Position numbers and translations under genes: made by a program | Part shown: one piece after another, positions 1 to 8,547 of the stretch | Numbering within the stretch: position 1 is the first letter of the stretch | How the letters are laid out: each line of letters begins with the position of its first letter | The notes under the pieces: generated by a model | Seen by the model: the letters and a program-made list of their open reading frames with translations, nothing else | What the model was told of the DNA's origin: nothing | Databases searched by the model: none | Assembly (NCBI GenBank): GCA_017887095.1 | Contig: JAGHIT010000094.1 | Coordinates: 1 to 64,000 of the forward strand | DNA length: 64,000 nt | From: Clostridia bacterium | Lineage (GTDB): Bacteria > Bacillota > Clostridia > Christensenellales > Borkfalkiaceae | Reading direction: 5' to 3'

Positions 1-2
1 AG

Positions 3-116
3 ATCTATATGCTCACCGCGCATCTGCCGAGAAAGAACACCATCAAAGACGAAGATATGATCAAACTTGCCGAGCTGTTTGGAATCGACTACCGAAAGGA
101 CTTTCTTGATATTTGA
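3..116 (+). CDS. C-terminal end of an unidentified gene (truncated by window edge)
   Basis: An open frame runs from the window edge to a TGA at 114-116 and ends in the residues IDYRKDFLDI. About 37 codons are visible, with a charged, helix-like composition and normal codon use. No promoter or start is inside the window. I do not recognise the family from this tail, so no function is given. Confidence 0.5.
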   Translation: MYMLTAHLPRKNTIKDEDMIKLAELFGIDYRKDFLDI

Positions 117-169
117 AAAACATTTGCAGCGCAATGCTTTGTCGCGCTTGCGCACGCTTCTCACCTTGC

Positions 170-198
170 TTGCATCTGTTTTTCAAATATGATATAAT
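170..198 (+). promoter_or_regulatory. Sigma-A-type promoter of fucO
   Basis: TTGCAT (170-175), a 17-base spacer and a perfect TATAAT (193-198). The leader is about 30 bases and carries an AAGGAGA Shine-Dalgarno before the ATG at 234. Confidence 0.65.
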
Positions 199-233
199 AA
201 TATGCAAATAAACGAAGATAAGGAGATATTGTT

Positions 234-1382
234 ATGGCAAATCGTTTTGTACTCAATGAAACGAGTTATCACGGCAAGGGCGCAATTCAGGAAATTGCGA
301 CCGAAGTCAAGGGCAGGGGATTTGAAAAGGCGTTTGTCTGCTCCGATCCTGATCTTCTCAAATTCGGCGTGACCAAGAAAGTCACGGATGTGTTGGAAAT
401 TGCGGGCATTCCCTACGATATTTATTCCGAGATCAAGCCCAATCCCACCATCGAAAATGTGCAAACGGGCGTTGCTGCTTTCAAAAAGAGCGGCGCGGAC
501 TGCATCATCGCAATCGGCGGCGGCTCGTCCATGGACACGGCAAAGGCGATCGGCATCATCATTGCCAACCCTGAATTTGCGGACGTGCGCTCCCTGGAGG
601 GCGTCGCGCCCACAAAACATAAGTGCGTGCCCATCATCGCCGTTCCGACCACGGCGGGTACTGCGGCGGAGGTCACCATTAACTACGTCATCACGGACGC
701 AGAGAAAAACCGCAAGATGGTGTGTGTGGACGTGCACGATATCCCCGTCGTTGCCGTCGTCGATCCCGACATGATGAGCACGATGCCTAAGGGGCTGACC
801 GCCGCCACGGGCATGGACGCGCTCACCCACGCGATCGAGGGCTACATCACCAAGGGCGCCTGGGCGATGAGCGATATGTTCCATTTGAAGGCGATCGAGA
901 TTATCGCCAAGAACCTGCGCGGCGCGGTCGCAAACACGCCCGAAGGCAGAGAGGGCATGGCGCTCGGGCAGTATATTGCCGGCATGGGGTTTTCCAATGT
1001 TGGGCTGGGAATTGTCCATTCGATGGCACACCCTCTGGGTGCGCTGTACGATACGCCGCACGGTGTGGCGAATGCTATCCTGTTGCCCACCGTCATGGAA
1101 TACAACGCCGAGGCGACGGGCGAAAAGTACCGCGACATTGCCAAGGCGATGGGTGTCGGAGGCGTGGATGCAATGTCGCTCACTGAGGCGCGCAAGGCAG
1201 CATGCGACGCGGTGAGAAAGCTTTCCGAGGATGTCGGGATTCCCAAAACACTCAAAGGCATCGTCAAGGAGGAGGATCTTGATTTCCTGGCGCAGTCCGC
1301 CATGGACGACGCCTGCCGCCCCGGCAACCCCAAGGATCCCACCAAGGAAGACATCATCGCCCTTTATAAATCGTTGCTGTAA
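234..1382 (+). CDS. fucO: Lactaldehyde reductase / iron-dependent alcohol dehydrogenase
   Basis: FucO reduces L-lactaldehyde to 1,2-propanediol with NADH, the end step of anaerobic fucose or rhamnose breakdown in the cytoplasm. The 382-residue product has the same length as E. coli FucO and shares long blocks with it: NPEFADVRSLEG, TTAGTAAEVTINYVI, DALTHAIEGYIT and MGFSNVGLG. The nucleotide-binding GGGSS segment lies near residue 97. The metal ligands of the group III alcohol dehydrogenases are visible in DALTH, HSMAH and DTPHG. The gene has its own promoter and terminator, so it is a single-gene unit. It fits functionally with the isomerase-family gene at 28 kb, but there is no operon link. 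Substrate could also be a related aldehyde. Confidence 0.9.
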   Translation: MANRFVLNETSYHGKGAIQEIATEVKGRGFEKAFVCSDPDLLKFGVTKKVTDVLEIAGIPYDIYSEIKPNPTIENVQTGVAAFKKSGADCIIAIGGGSSMDTAKAIGIIIANPEFADVRSLEGVAPTKHKCVPIIAVPTTAGTAAEVTINYVITDAEKNRKMVCVDVHDIPVVAVVDPDMMSTMPKGLTAATGMDALTHAIEGYITKGAWAMSDMFHLKAIEIIAKNLRGAVANTPEGREGMALGQYIAGMGFSNVGLGIVHSMAHPLGALYDTPHGVANAILLPTVMEYNAEATGEKYRDIAKAMGVGGVDAMSLTEARKAACDAVRKLSEDVGIPKTLKGIVKEEDLDFLAQSAMDDACRPGNPKDPTKEDIIALYKSLL

Positions 1383-1477
1383 CTCTGTTTCCAAGTCTAT
1401 AGGCTGATAAGTGAACAAAATTCTGCAGAAAGGTCATTTGCAAAGAAACACTTCTGCACTGTTGACAATCAATGACA

Positions 1478-1518
1478 AAAATATAACGGCTTCCGGAAAG
1501 GCGGCCGTTATATTTTAT
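1478..1518 (+). terminator. Intrinsic terminator after fucO
   Basis: A perfect 13-bp stem pairs 1478-1490 (AAAATATAACGGC) with 1504-1516, across a 13-base loop. The A/U-rich base of the stem supplies the U-tract. Confidence 0.75.
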
Positions 1519-1757
1519 TGGTTCAGTTGTACTTGTTTTGACATAGAACTATAAAATTATTTTTCTATTCGGAGACAGTCGCTCGGGCGGATAAAAAGGG
1601 TGCGCATCAATGACCTAACACACAGCTGTTATAAGAGGCTCGTTTGGTCAGCGGTTATGTTATGATGTTCAATGATGTATGGTAAAAGTGTAAATGACAA
1701 ACTGTTTTTGTGATAAATAATTTTATTAAATTTCAAGTAAAATGTTTCAGAATAATG
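1519..1757. other. Intergenic stretch without a recognisable gene
   Basis: About 240 AT-rich bases lie between the fucO terminator and the next promoter. No ORF with a ribosome-binding site, RNA gene or clear operator palindrome is visible. It could hold regulator sites for the arabinofuranosidase gene, but I cannot point to one. Confidence 0.5.
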
Positions 1758-1785
1758 TTGACAAAATACAAATCTCTGCTATAAT
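1758..1785 (+). promoter_or_regulatory. Consensus promoter of the GH51 gene
   Basis: TTGACA (1758-1763), a 16-base spacer and TATAAT (1780-1785). Both hexamers are perfect, so unregulated expression should be strong. Confidence 0.8.
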
Positions 1786-1794
1786 ATGGGCAAG

Positions 1795-1836
1795 GATCAG
1801 CGAGGAAAAAGACCTCAATTTATGCACATGCTGATC
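1795..1836 (+). promoter_or_regulatory. Nested hairpin in the GH51 leader
   Basis: In the ~95-base leader, GATCAGC (1795-1801) pairs with GCTGATC (1830-1836). Inside it GAGG (1802-1805) pairs with CCTC (1813-1816). The Shine-Dalgarno (AAGGAGA) lies further downstream and is not sequestered. A stability or binding role is possible; no known riboswitch is recognised. Confidence 0.4.
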
Positions 1837-1886
1837 ACGGGCGGCTGACCCCAACCAAAGAGCGGTGAAACAGCGAAGGAGAATGA

Positions 1887-4490
1887 ATGGTACAGTACAC
1901 GTTGGACGCAAAGAAGAGGGGCGTAGATGTCTCAAAAGAACTTTACGGTATCTTCTTTGAAGACATCAATCAGTCCGCAGACGGCGGTCTGAATGCGGAA
2001 ATGGTCATTAATAACTCGTTTGAATTTGCGTATTTCGCGTACGACGATTTCAATGCCGAAAGCCATGTGGACGCGCGAAGCGCAAACTGGTTCTATTGGG
2101 ATGTATACGGTGCAGGTCCCAGATACATTTCCGATATGGGGGGCATGAATGCCAACAACCCGCACTATCTTGTGCTCAATGTCGGCGGCATCTATCATTT
2201 GGAAAACCCCGGGTACTACACCAACGGCGGGTACGATATGTACGGCATGCCCGTCTACAACAAGGAGACCTATAACTTCTCCATGTGGGTGAAACGCATG
2301 GGCTTCAAGGGCGTTGCCAAGGTATTTATCCGCGGCGCGCACGGTCGTCACACGACCATCGGCGAGATCGCGATCCCCGAAGGAAATGAGGGCGACTGGA
2401 TCAAGGTTACCACCTCCGTCGTGGCGGAAAAGGATACAATGGGGCGTCTTTGCATCGTGCTTGAGGGCAACGGCACGATCGGCATCGACTATGTCTCCCT
2501 GTTGCCTGCAACGACCTGGGGTGATCCCAATAAGTACCGCAACGGCAAGCTTTCTCCCCGCCTCGTGCAGGTCTTAAAGGATTGCCGTCCCTCGTTCGTC
2601 CGCTTCCCCGGCGGCTGCGTCGTCGAGGGCGACGTCTCCTTTGACTATCAGTACAAGTGGCGCAATACGGTGGGACCTTTGGAACAGAGAAAGCAGATCC
2701 CCAATCTCTGGCGATATATGCAGTCCTACGGGATCGGCTTCTATGAGTATTTCTGCCTGTGCGAAGATATCGGTGCGACGCCGCTTCCCGTACTTCATTG
2801 CGGGCTTCTGTGTCAGATCCGTATGGGTGAGCAGCGCAAGACCGGCTACCAGCGTATCATGCCCGGTACGCCTGCGTTCAAAACGGAAGTCATCGACAAC
2901 GTCGCGGATCTCATTTATTTTGCCAAGGGTGATGTCTCCTCGACCGATCCGAACGAGTCCTATTGGGCAAAGGTGCGTACCGATATGGGACACCCTGCTC
3001 CGTTTGAACTCAAGTATATCGGCATCGGCAACGAGAACTGGGGCTATGAGTACTTCGATAACTTCGCATCCTGCCTTCTCGGCGTGCGTCAGTACCGCTA
3101 TAAGGGCAGAATGACCGACCTTCTAAAGCTCTTTGATATTACGGTCGTGACATCTGCAGGCGTGGATATCCGTCCGCAGGACAGCAACGACAGCTGGAAG
3201 GTCATCAACGAAAAGTATCGCGATATGATCGTGGACGAACACGTCTACAACTCCTATCAGTGGTTCATCGACAACACCAAGCGCTATGACTGCTACGACA
3301 GGGACGGCGCGAAGGTGTTCATGGGCGAGTATGCAATGCACACGATGTCGGACGGCAGAGGCCGTCTCAACGGTGATAACAACTTGCGCAGCGCGCTTGC
3401 CGAAGCGGCGTTCCTGACGGGTTGTGAACGCAATTCCGACGTCGTCAAGATGACTTGCTATGCGCCTTTGTTTGCTTCTACGCTCAACTATCGCTGGACG
3501 CCCGATATGATCTGGTTCAATGCGCACGAAGTCATGCTGACGCCTAACTACTATGTCCAGCAGATGTTTGCTGCAAACGTCGGCAACTACACGCTGACCG
3601 ACGTTGGTGAGGTCAACGACGACAACGCGGGCGGGCTTGTGTTCGGCGGACATCGCACGGCAAGCGCCGTCAAGAGTGTCACGGTGCGCGATCTCAAGAC
3701 GGGCGAAACACTTTATCATCACGAATTTAAGGATGGAATGGGCGGCTGGAAGGTCTATCCCAATTCGCGCGGCGGTCATATTGAAAACGGCGAGCTCATC
3801 GTGGAGGAGAGCGACGCGTTCAACGGCTTCTACTATGACGAGCAGAAGTTCAGTGACTGCGAAGTGCTCATCGATTTCCGCAGGCTGTACGGCGAGCAGT
3901 CCTTCATTGCAGGTGTCGGCGTTGCCGATGTCCGCGACGCGGGCACGATCGACTGCGCGGGCTTCTCGATCTGCTGCCAGTACGGTAAGAATCATAAGGG
4001 GTATGACGTCTCCTTCGACAAGCGCGTTGACTTCATGCGCACCGTCTGCGAGATGATGGGCAAAGACAAGTTCCTCGGCTACAGCCCCGAAGGCAACACG
4101 ATCAAGCTCGTCTATACCAAGAAGACGTTCACGGCTTCCATCAAGAAGGACGGCGAGTGGCATGAAGTTTTGTTCAAGAATATCTGGAAGGTCAATGAGC
4201 GCATCTTCCAGTCCGCGACGGTTGGCAACGACGGTAAGATCTATCTGAAGGTCGTCAATGTCTCCGGAAAGGATGAGGAGATGCAGGCAAAGCTCATCGG
4301 ATTTGAAGGCAAGACCAAAGCGCACGTCACGACCCTGTGGCATGAAGATGAGACAGTCATCAACGAGATCGGCGTCCGTTATGGTAAGCAGATCAATATT
4401 GAGCCTATTGAGAACGACATCGCGCTGGATGGCGACACGCTGAAGGCGACCATTAAGAATAACAGTGTTTCTGTCTTTGTGATCGAGTAA
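1887..4490 (+). CDS. Alpha-L-arabinofuranosidase, GH51 family, extended
   Basis: It should release terminal L-arabinofuranose from arabino-oligosaccharides. The acid/base Glu is E383 in GIGNENWG and the nucleophile is E481 in MGEYAMH, both diagnostic for GH51 (clan GH-A). FPGGCVVEG near 240 is another family block. At 867 residues it is much longer than the usual ~500. A CBM-like beta-sandwich seems to occupy about residues 60-215 ahead of the barrel, and a second jelly-roll-like domain (about 600-760) follows the catalytic part. There is no signal peptide, so it should be cytoplasmic and act on imported oligosaccharides. The ATG at 1887 follows AAGGAGA. Promoter and terminator make it monocistronic. 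Confidence 0.85.
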   Translation: MVQYTLDAKKRGVDVSKELYGIFFEDINQSADGGLNAEMVINNSFEFAYFAYDDFNAESHVDARSANWFYWDVYGAGPRYISDMGGMNANNPHYLVLNVGGIYHLENPGYYTNGGYDMYGMPVYNKETYNFSMWVKRMGFKGVAKVFIRGAHGRHTTIGEIAIPEGNEGDWIKVTTSVVAEKDTMGRLCIVLEGNGTIGIDYVSLLPATTWGDPNKYRNGKLSPRLVQVLKDCRPSFVRFPGGCVVEGDVSFDYQYKWRNTVGPLEQRKQIPNLWRYMQSYGIGFYEYFCLCEDIGATPLPVLHCGLLCQIRMGEQRKTGYQRIMPGTPAFKTEVIDNVADLIYFAKGDVSSTDPNESYWAKVRTDMGHPAPFELKYIGIGNENWGYEYFDNFASCLLGVRQYRYKGRMTDLLKLFDITVVTSAGVDIRPQDSNDSWKVINEKYRDMIVDEHVYNSYQWFIDNTKRYDCYDRDGAKVFMGEYAMHTMSDGRGRLNGDNNLRSALAEAAFLTGCERNSDVVKMTCYAPLFASTLNYRWTPDMIWFNAHEVMLTPNYYVQQMFAANVGNYTLTDVGEVNDDNAGGLVFGGHRTASAVKSVTVRDLKTGETLYHHEFKDGMGGWKVYPNSRGGHIENGELIVEESDAFNGFYYDEQKFSDCEVLIDFRRLYGEQSFIAGVGVADVRDAGTIDCAGFSICCQYGKNHKGYDVSFDKRVDFMRTVCEMMGKDKFLGYSPEGNTIKLVYTKKTFTASIKKDGEWHEVLFKNIWKVNERIFQSATVGNDGKIYLKVVNVSGKDEEMQAKLIGFEGKTKAHVTTLWHEDETVINEIGVRYGKQINIEPIENDIALDGDTLKATIKNNSVSVFVIE

Positions 4491-4503
4491 CGATTGAGAA
4501 CTG

Positions 4504-4538
4504 AAAAGCCGACCCGTTTGCGGGTCGGCTTTTTTTTG
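4504..4538 (+). terminator. Terminator after the GH51 gene
   Basis: GCCGACCCG (4508-4516) pairs with CGGGTCGGC (4521-4529) around a 4-base loop, followed by eight T residues. Confidence 0.9.
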
Positions 4539-4559
4539 TTGGCAAAATGGGGAGCGAAT

Positions 4560-4588
4560 TCATAATCGGCAGACTTGTCCCATATGAT
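4560..4588 (+). promoter_or_regulatory. Candidate sigma-E promoter of the spoIIIA operon
   Basis: TCATAAT (4560-4566) matches 6 of 7 positions of the sigma-E -35 (KMATATT). After 14 bases, CATATGAT (4581-4588) resembles the -10 CATACANT. spoIIIA is sigma-E-dependent in Bacillus. The ATG at 4594 would coincide with the transcription start, and no Shine-Dalgarno is present, so the mRNA would be leaderless. Confidence 0.5.
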
Positions 4589-4593
4589 ATACC

Positions 4594-5433
4594 ATGCTGG
4601 AGTTTCTTCCGCCGCGTATTTCCGAGGCAGTGCGGCATGTTAATCAAAATATGCTTTATGAACTTAGAGTTCGAGCGGACAAACCACTTCGCGCAAATTT
4701 CGGCGGAACATACTGCTATCTCGGAGAACGCGGGATTTGTACACGAGCTGAGGATGCGATTCTTCCGACAATGCGGGAAATAGAAGATATCATATTTGCG
4801 GCGAGCGGGTATTCCGTTTATTCGGTATCAGAACAGATAAAGCAGGGTTTTGTGTCCGGGGTCGCCGGTGAACGCATCGGGCTTTGCGGAACTTATGTCT
4901 ATGAAAACGGCGGGGTTCTATCCATTCATGCGGTGACTTCGCTGTGCATCCGTATTCCGCATGCCGTACCAGGATGCGCTCTTCCTGTATACGAGAGCTG
5001 TCTCCTCGATCGCATGCGGTCTGTTCTTCTGCTTTCGCCGCCCGGAGAAGGGAAGACGACAATGCTGCGCGATTTAGTGCGTCTGGTTTGCAATAGGCGT
5101 TCCTTAAATGTTTTAGTCAGCGACGAACGCGGGGAGCTTTCGGCAGACGATCTGGGTGCGACGGCGGATATTGTACGGTTTGCAGACAAACTGACGGCTT
5201 TTACTGCGGGAATCCGAGCTATGCGACCGGATCTGATCGTAACAGATGAATTGCTTCCGGAAGATTATGCGGCCGTTAAGCGTGCGATTGAGGGAGGCAT
5301 TTATGTATTTGCTTCGGCACATCTCAAAAGTGTAAATGACGTACCGCAGAAACTGTTTGACCGTTATGTGGTACTTGACGGATTAGGGCGTATCGGCGCT
5401 GTATATGGAGCAGACGGCTGTGTTATGGCTTAA
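4594..5433 (+). CDS. spoIIIAA: Stage III sporulation protein AA, ATPase
   Basis: SpoIIIAA is the secretion-type ATPase thought to power the SpoIIIA-SpoIIQ feeding channel between mother cell and forespore. The 279-residue product opens with LEFLPPRI and then ELRVRADKP, the usual start of this family, which supports the ATG at 4594 although it has no Shine-Dalgarno. The P-loop is SPPGEGKTT near residue 148, and DERGE and TDELL follow as the Walker B region. It is first in an eight-gene operon whose order is the textbook spoIIIAA-AH order, and it overlaps spoIIIAB by 29 bases. Confidence 0.93.
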   Translation: MLEFLPPRISEAVRHVNQNMLYELRVRADKPLRANFGGTYCYLGERGICTRAEDAILPTMREIEDIIFAASGYSVYSVSEQIKQGFVSGVAGERIGLCGTYVYENGGVLSIHAVTSLCIRIPHAVPGCALPVYESCLLDRMRSVLLLSPPGEGKTTMLRDLVRLVCNRRSLNVLVSDERGELSADDLGATADIVRFADKLTAFTAGIRAMRPDLIVTDELLPEDYAAVKRAIEGGIYVFASAHLKSVNDVPQKLFDRYVVLDGLGRIGAVYGADGCVMA

Positions 5434-5890
5434 ATTCCTGCTTGCGGTTTGTATTGTGGCTTTCGGGATTGGAATGGGTTATTTTGCCGCGGGCAAATTT
5501 CGCAACAGGGCGCGTTTTTACAGCCAATGGTTTGAATTTAATGAACGGTATCTTACGGAGCTTGATTATGCCAGAAAACCGCTCTCCGTTCTTTTAAAGA
5601 CTTATCGCGGTGGCGGCGACTTTCAGAAAATACTCGATTACTTTTCTTCGGAAAGGAAAATCAGGGTAAAGCTTAATTATCTTACGGAAGAAGAGATGAG
5701 AGAGTGTGAGGAGTACTTTTCAATGCTCGGACGGGGAGATGCCCGCTCTCAGCATGATTTTTTCGGAATACGCCGCAGCACACTCGTTGAGAAAAAGGGG
5801 ATCTGTGCAAAGCAAGCCAAAGAAAAGGGAGAGCTGTATCTGAAGCTTGGTCTTCTTGCCGGTCTCGCTTTTGTTATTCTCATTGTGTAA
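5405..5890 (+). CDS. spoIIIAB: Stage III sporulation protein AB
   Basis: A 161-residue membrane protein with a hydrophobic N-terminal helix (about 5-22) and another at the C-terminus (about 142-160). SpoIIIAB proteins resemble GspF-type secretion platform proteins and are thought to work with the SpoIIIAA ATPase in the mother-cell membrane. Recognition rests on size, the two end helices and its place between AA and AC. It starts inside spoIIIAA and its TAA overlaps the next ATG (TAATG), so translation is coupled. Confidence 0.88.
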   Translation: MEQTAVLWLKFLLAVCIVAFGIGMGYFAAGKFRNRARFYSQWFEFNERYLTELDYARKPLSVLLKTYRGGGDFQKILDYFSSERKIRVKLNYLTEEEMRECEEYFSMLGRGDARSQHDFFGIRRSTLVEKKGICAKQAKEKGELYLKLGLLAGLAFVILIV

Positions 5891-6087
5891 TGGATATCTC
5901 CATCATTTTCAAACTGGCGGCGATCGGCATCATTGTTACGGTTGTTTGTCAGGTGTTAAAAAAATCAGACAGGGATGATATTTCAACGGTCGTTTCCATT
6001 GTTGGCCTTGTTCTGGCGCTTACCGTCGCCGTTACCATGATTGGTGATTTGTTTGATACGATTCAGGAAATTTTTGGTGTGACATGA
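5890..6087 (+). CDS. spoIIIAC: Stage III sporulation protein AC
   Basis: A 65-residue protein with two transmembrane helices, the normal size for SpoIIIAC. The segment KKSDRDDISTVVSIVGL between the helices is typical of the family. It is a membrane part of the SpoIIIA channel, related to SpoIIIAD. Stop and start codons overlap with both neighbours. Confidence 0.9.
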   Translation: MDISIIFKLAAIGIIVTVVCQVLKKSDRDDISTVVSIVGLVLALTVAVTMIGDLFDTIQEIFGVT

Positions 6088-6485
6088 CGACGCAGATTTT
6101 TCAGTTTGTTGGCGTTGCATTCGTGACTGCTGTTGCGGCGATTCTTGTCAAGAGTACAAAACCTGAACTTGCTTTTGCGGTAACAATTGCAGGAAGTATC
6201 ATATTACTGCTGTTTGCCTTGGAGATCTTTCGCGGAAGTATTGATATTTTTACTGAGATTGCCGAGACGACGGGGTTAAATTCGACAATCGTCAAGACTT
6301 TGTTAAAGATGGTCGGTATCGGATATATCGTTGAGTTCAGTGCGGGAGTTTTGCATGACTTTGGACAAGACTCCCTTGCCGACAAACTGATTTTTTGTGG
6401 AAAGCTAATTATTCTCGTGCTTGCCGTACCCATCCTGGAGAGCGTTCTCGGACTGGTAAATGATCTTCTGAGGTTGATCGCATGA
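6084..6485 (+). CDS. spoIIIAD: Stage III sporulation protein AD
   Basis: A 133-residue protein with about four hydrophobic helices. The pattern KSTKPELAFAVTIAGSIILL repeats the SpoIIIAC signature near the N-terminus, and VKTLLKMVGIGYIVEF is typical of SpoIIIAD. It is a channel membrane subunit of the mother-cell membrane. It overlaps AC and AE by ATGA junctions. Confidence 0.92.
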   Translation: MTTQIFQFVGVAFVTAVAAILVKSTKPELAFAVTIAGSIILLLFALEIFRGSIDIFTEIAETTGLNSTIVKTLLKMVGIGYIVEFSAGVLHDFGQDSLADKLIFCGKLIILVLAVPILESVLGLVNDLLRLIA

Positions 6486-7708
6486 AGGGTATCAGACGAA
6501 TTGCGAACGCGAAACGTCGCTCTGTCTTTCTGCTCATCGTCGGGAGTCTGTTGGTGATTTTGGCGTTCTATTTTCTTCCTGCTGTATCCGAACCGATTGC
6601 AGCCTCTGCTTTTACCGCAGAGGAAGAGACTGCGATTGAGGAACTGCGGGAAGAGGTCAGGAAGCTGCTGGAAGCCCTGGATACCGAGGATCTTGAAGCG
6701 TATCTGGAAACGCTGCCGCAGTATGAAGCCGGAAGCATCAAAGAGGCACTCGAGAGTATCGTGACGGGAGATTTTTCTCTGGATTATGCCTCATTGTGGC
6801 AATCTGTTCTTGCGCTCGTCTGGGAAGAAGGGAAGGTCATATTGCCTGCATTTGCAGTGATAATCGCAGTTGCATTGCTCAGTGGAATACTCAATTCGGT
6901 CAGGGGCAGTTTTTTGCGCGGCAGCATGGCGGAGGTTATCCATTTTGCTGCATATCTCTGTGTGGGGGCAGCGCTTTTATCAGTCCTGATTTCAGTTTTA
7001 CAGGCCGGCTTCTCTGCAATAGAGAGCATGCAGCGACAAATGGAAATCATATATCCTATTCTTTTAACGCTGATGGCGGCCAGTGGCGGTGCCGTATCTG
7101 CCGGGATTTATCGTCCGGCAGTCGCATTTCTGTCGAGCGCTGTGTGTGAAATGTTTTCTGCTGTGGTACTTCCCACCTCGGTTGCCGTTATTGTTCTTAC
7201 ATTTATCGGATGTCTGTCCGATGAAGTCAAAACAACAAAACTCGGTGACTTTTTCAAGAGCCTTAATAAATGGCTGATCGGTCTCACGCTTGGTCTGCTC
7301 GGCATCTTTCTCACGGTGCAGGGCATCTCTGCTGCACAGTATGACGGGCTTTCCCTTCGGGCGGCAAAATATCTTGTTTCCGGCTCTGTTCCCATTGTTG
7401 GGGGATTTCTGTCAGGCGGCCTTGATTTGGTGCTGGCGGGGAGCGCCCTCATTAAGAATGCCGTCGGATCTTTTGCTGTGTTTCTTCTGTTCGGCGTCAT
7501 TCTACGTCCCGTGCTTTTGTTTGCCGCGTTTCAGATTTTTTTAAGACTGAGTGCTGCGGCGGCAGAGCCGGTCGGCGGGAAAATATCCGCGTTCCTGTCA
7601 CGGCTTGCCTCTGATTGCGGATTCTTCATAGCCGGACTCTGTTGTATCGCTTTTCTCTATTTTCTTACCTTGGTTCTTTTGGTTTGCTCGACGGGGGTCA
7701 TATTCTGA
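6482..7708 (+). CDS. spoIIIAE: Stage III sporulation protein AE
   Basis: A 408-residue polytopic membrane protein. An N-terminal signal-anchor (about 15-35) is followed by an acidic soluble segment (about 45-100) and then seven or eight hydrophobic helices. This is the standard SpoIIIAE layout and length. It is the largest membrane component of the feeding channel. The start is fixed by an ATGA overlap with spoIIIAD, and its TGA overlaps the spoIIIAF ATG. Confidence 0.92.
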   Translation: MKGIRRIANAKRRSVFLLIVGSLLVILAFYFLPAVSEPIAASAFTAEEETAIEELREEVRKLLEALDTEDLEAYLETLPQYEAGSIKEALESIVTGDFSLDYASLWQSVLALVWEEGKVILPAFAVIIAVALLSGILNSVRGSFLRGSMAEVIHFAAYLCVGAALLSVLISVLQAGFSAIESMQRQMEIIYPILLTLMAASGGAVSAGIYRPAVAFLSSAVCEMFSAVVLPTSVAVIVLTFIGCLSDEVKTTKLGDFFKSLNKWLIGLTLGLLGIFLTVQGISAAQYDGLSLRAAKYLVSGSVPIVGGFLSGGLDLVLAGSALIKNAVGSFAVFLLFGVILRPVLLFAAFQIFLRLSAAAAEPVGGKISAFLSRLASDCGFFIAGLCCIAFLYFLTLVLLVCSTGVIF

Positions 7709-8163
7709 TGACAGAGTATATTCTAAGTATTGTCGGTGTTGTCCTGTTGTCGTCTCTTATTTCACTGATTGCTCCCGGCGGAAAGATGGGGCATTTTTTG
7801 AAGGGGGCGACCAAACTTGTGACTCTCTTTGTCATGCTTGCGCCGCTTGGACGTTTTGTTGCAGGTGAAGAGCAGATGTTTTCTGTTGCCGATCTGAAAA
7901 CAGACCAGGCATACATGGCTTACTGTGCGGATGAACTTGCAATTCGGGATGAAACAAATATTGTTCTCTGGTTGAGTAAAACGTATGGGGTGACGGGGGA
8001 GGCGAATGTAGAGCGCAATCCGGATACGACATTTTCCTATCAAAAAATCGCAGTTACGATTACAGATTTCGGAATATATGCGCAGGACGAGCATATACAT
8101 ATTAGTGAACAAATCGAAGATGCGCTTGAGACCCGTTACGGCTGTGAGACGGAGGTCATGTGA
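7708..8163 (+). CDS. spoIIIAF: Stage III sporulation protein AF
   Basis: A 151-residue protein with two N-terminal helices (about 4-22 and 33-50) and a soluble C-terminal domain; SpoIIIAF belongs to the ring-building domain group of this channel. The ATG at 7708 overlaps the upstream TGA and is preferred to longer in-frame readings that reach back into spoIIIAE. Confidence 0.88.
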   Translation: MTEYILSIVGVVLLSSLISLIAPGGKMGHFLKGATKLVTLFVMLAPLGRFVAGEEQMFSVADLKTDQAYMAYCADELAIRDETNIVLWLSKTYGVTGEANVERNPDTTFSYQKIAVTITDFGIYAQDEHIHISEQIEDALETRYGCETEVM

Positions 8164-8525
8164 AAGAGTCGCTGCGAAAAATATGGGAAAATAAGACGGC
8201 GCGTATATTGTTAGTAGCTTTTGTTGCGCTCGTGTTACTGGTCGGAAGCTGGTTCGTATTCGGAACAGACCGTGCCGATGCGCCTTCCGGAAGCTATACG
8301 CCAACTGCGCAGGAGGAACGTATTGGGGCTTTGCTCTCCGAGATCGACGGAATAGAAAGCGTTTCTGTCATGATTTCGGAAGAGAATGGCGTTCCGGTCG
8401 GCGCGGTCGTCATATTCGACGGAGAAGACGGAATTCTTGTCCGTCTGAAGATTACACGGATTACGGCAAATGCGCTCAATCTGGCAGACAATCGGATCCA
8501 TGTGTATCCGTCTGACAAAAAATAA
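8160..8525 (+). CDS. spoIIIAG: Stage III sporulation protein AG, short form
   Basis: SpoIIIAG forms a large ring in the intermembrane space of the engulfed forespore. This copy has one N-terminal membrane anchor (about 13-30) and the conserved ring domain at its C-terminal end (VPVGAVVIFDGEDG and later IHVYPSD). It is only 121 residues, about half the 229 of B. subtilis: the long linker before the ring domain is missing. The start is a GTG at 8160 overlapping the spoIIIAF stop. Confidence 0.85.
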   Translation: MKESLRKIWENKTARILLVAFVALVLLVGSWFVFGTDRADAPSGSYTPTAQEERIGALLSEIDGIESVSVMISEENGVPVGAVVIFDGEDGILVRLKITRITANALNLADNRIHVYPSDKK

Positions 8526-8547
8526 TTTTTGTATAAGGAGAATAGAA

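Noticed and set aside
183-1418. A 411-codon minus-strand ORF opposite fucO
   Set aside because: Composition (many His, Arg, Asp) is typical of the antisense of a GC-rich coding frame; fucO on the plus strand is certain.
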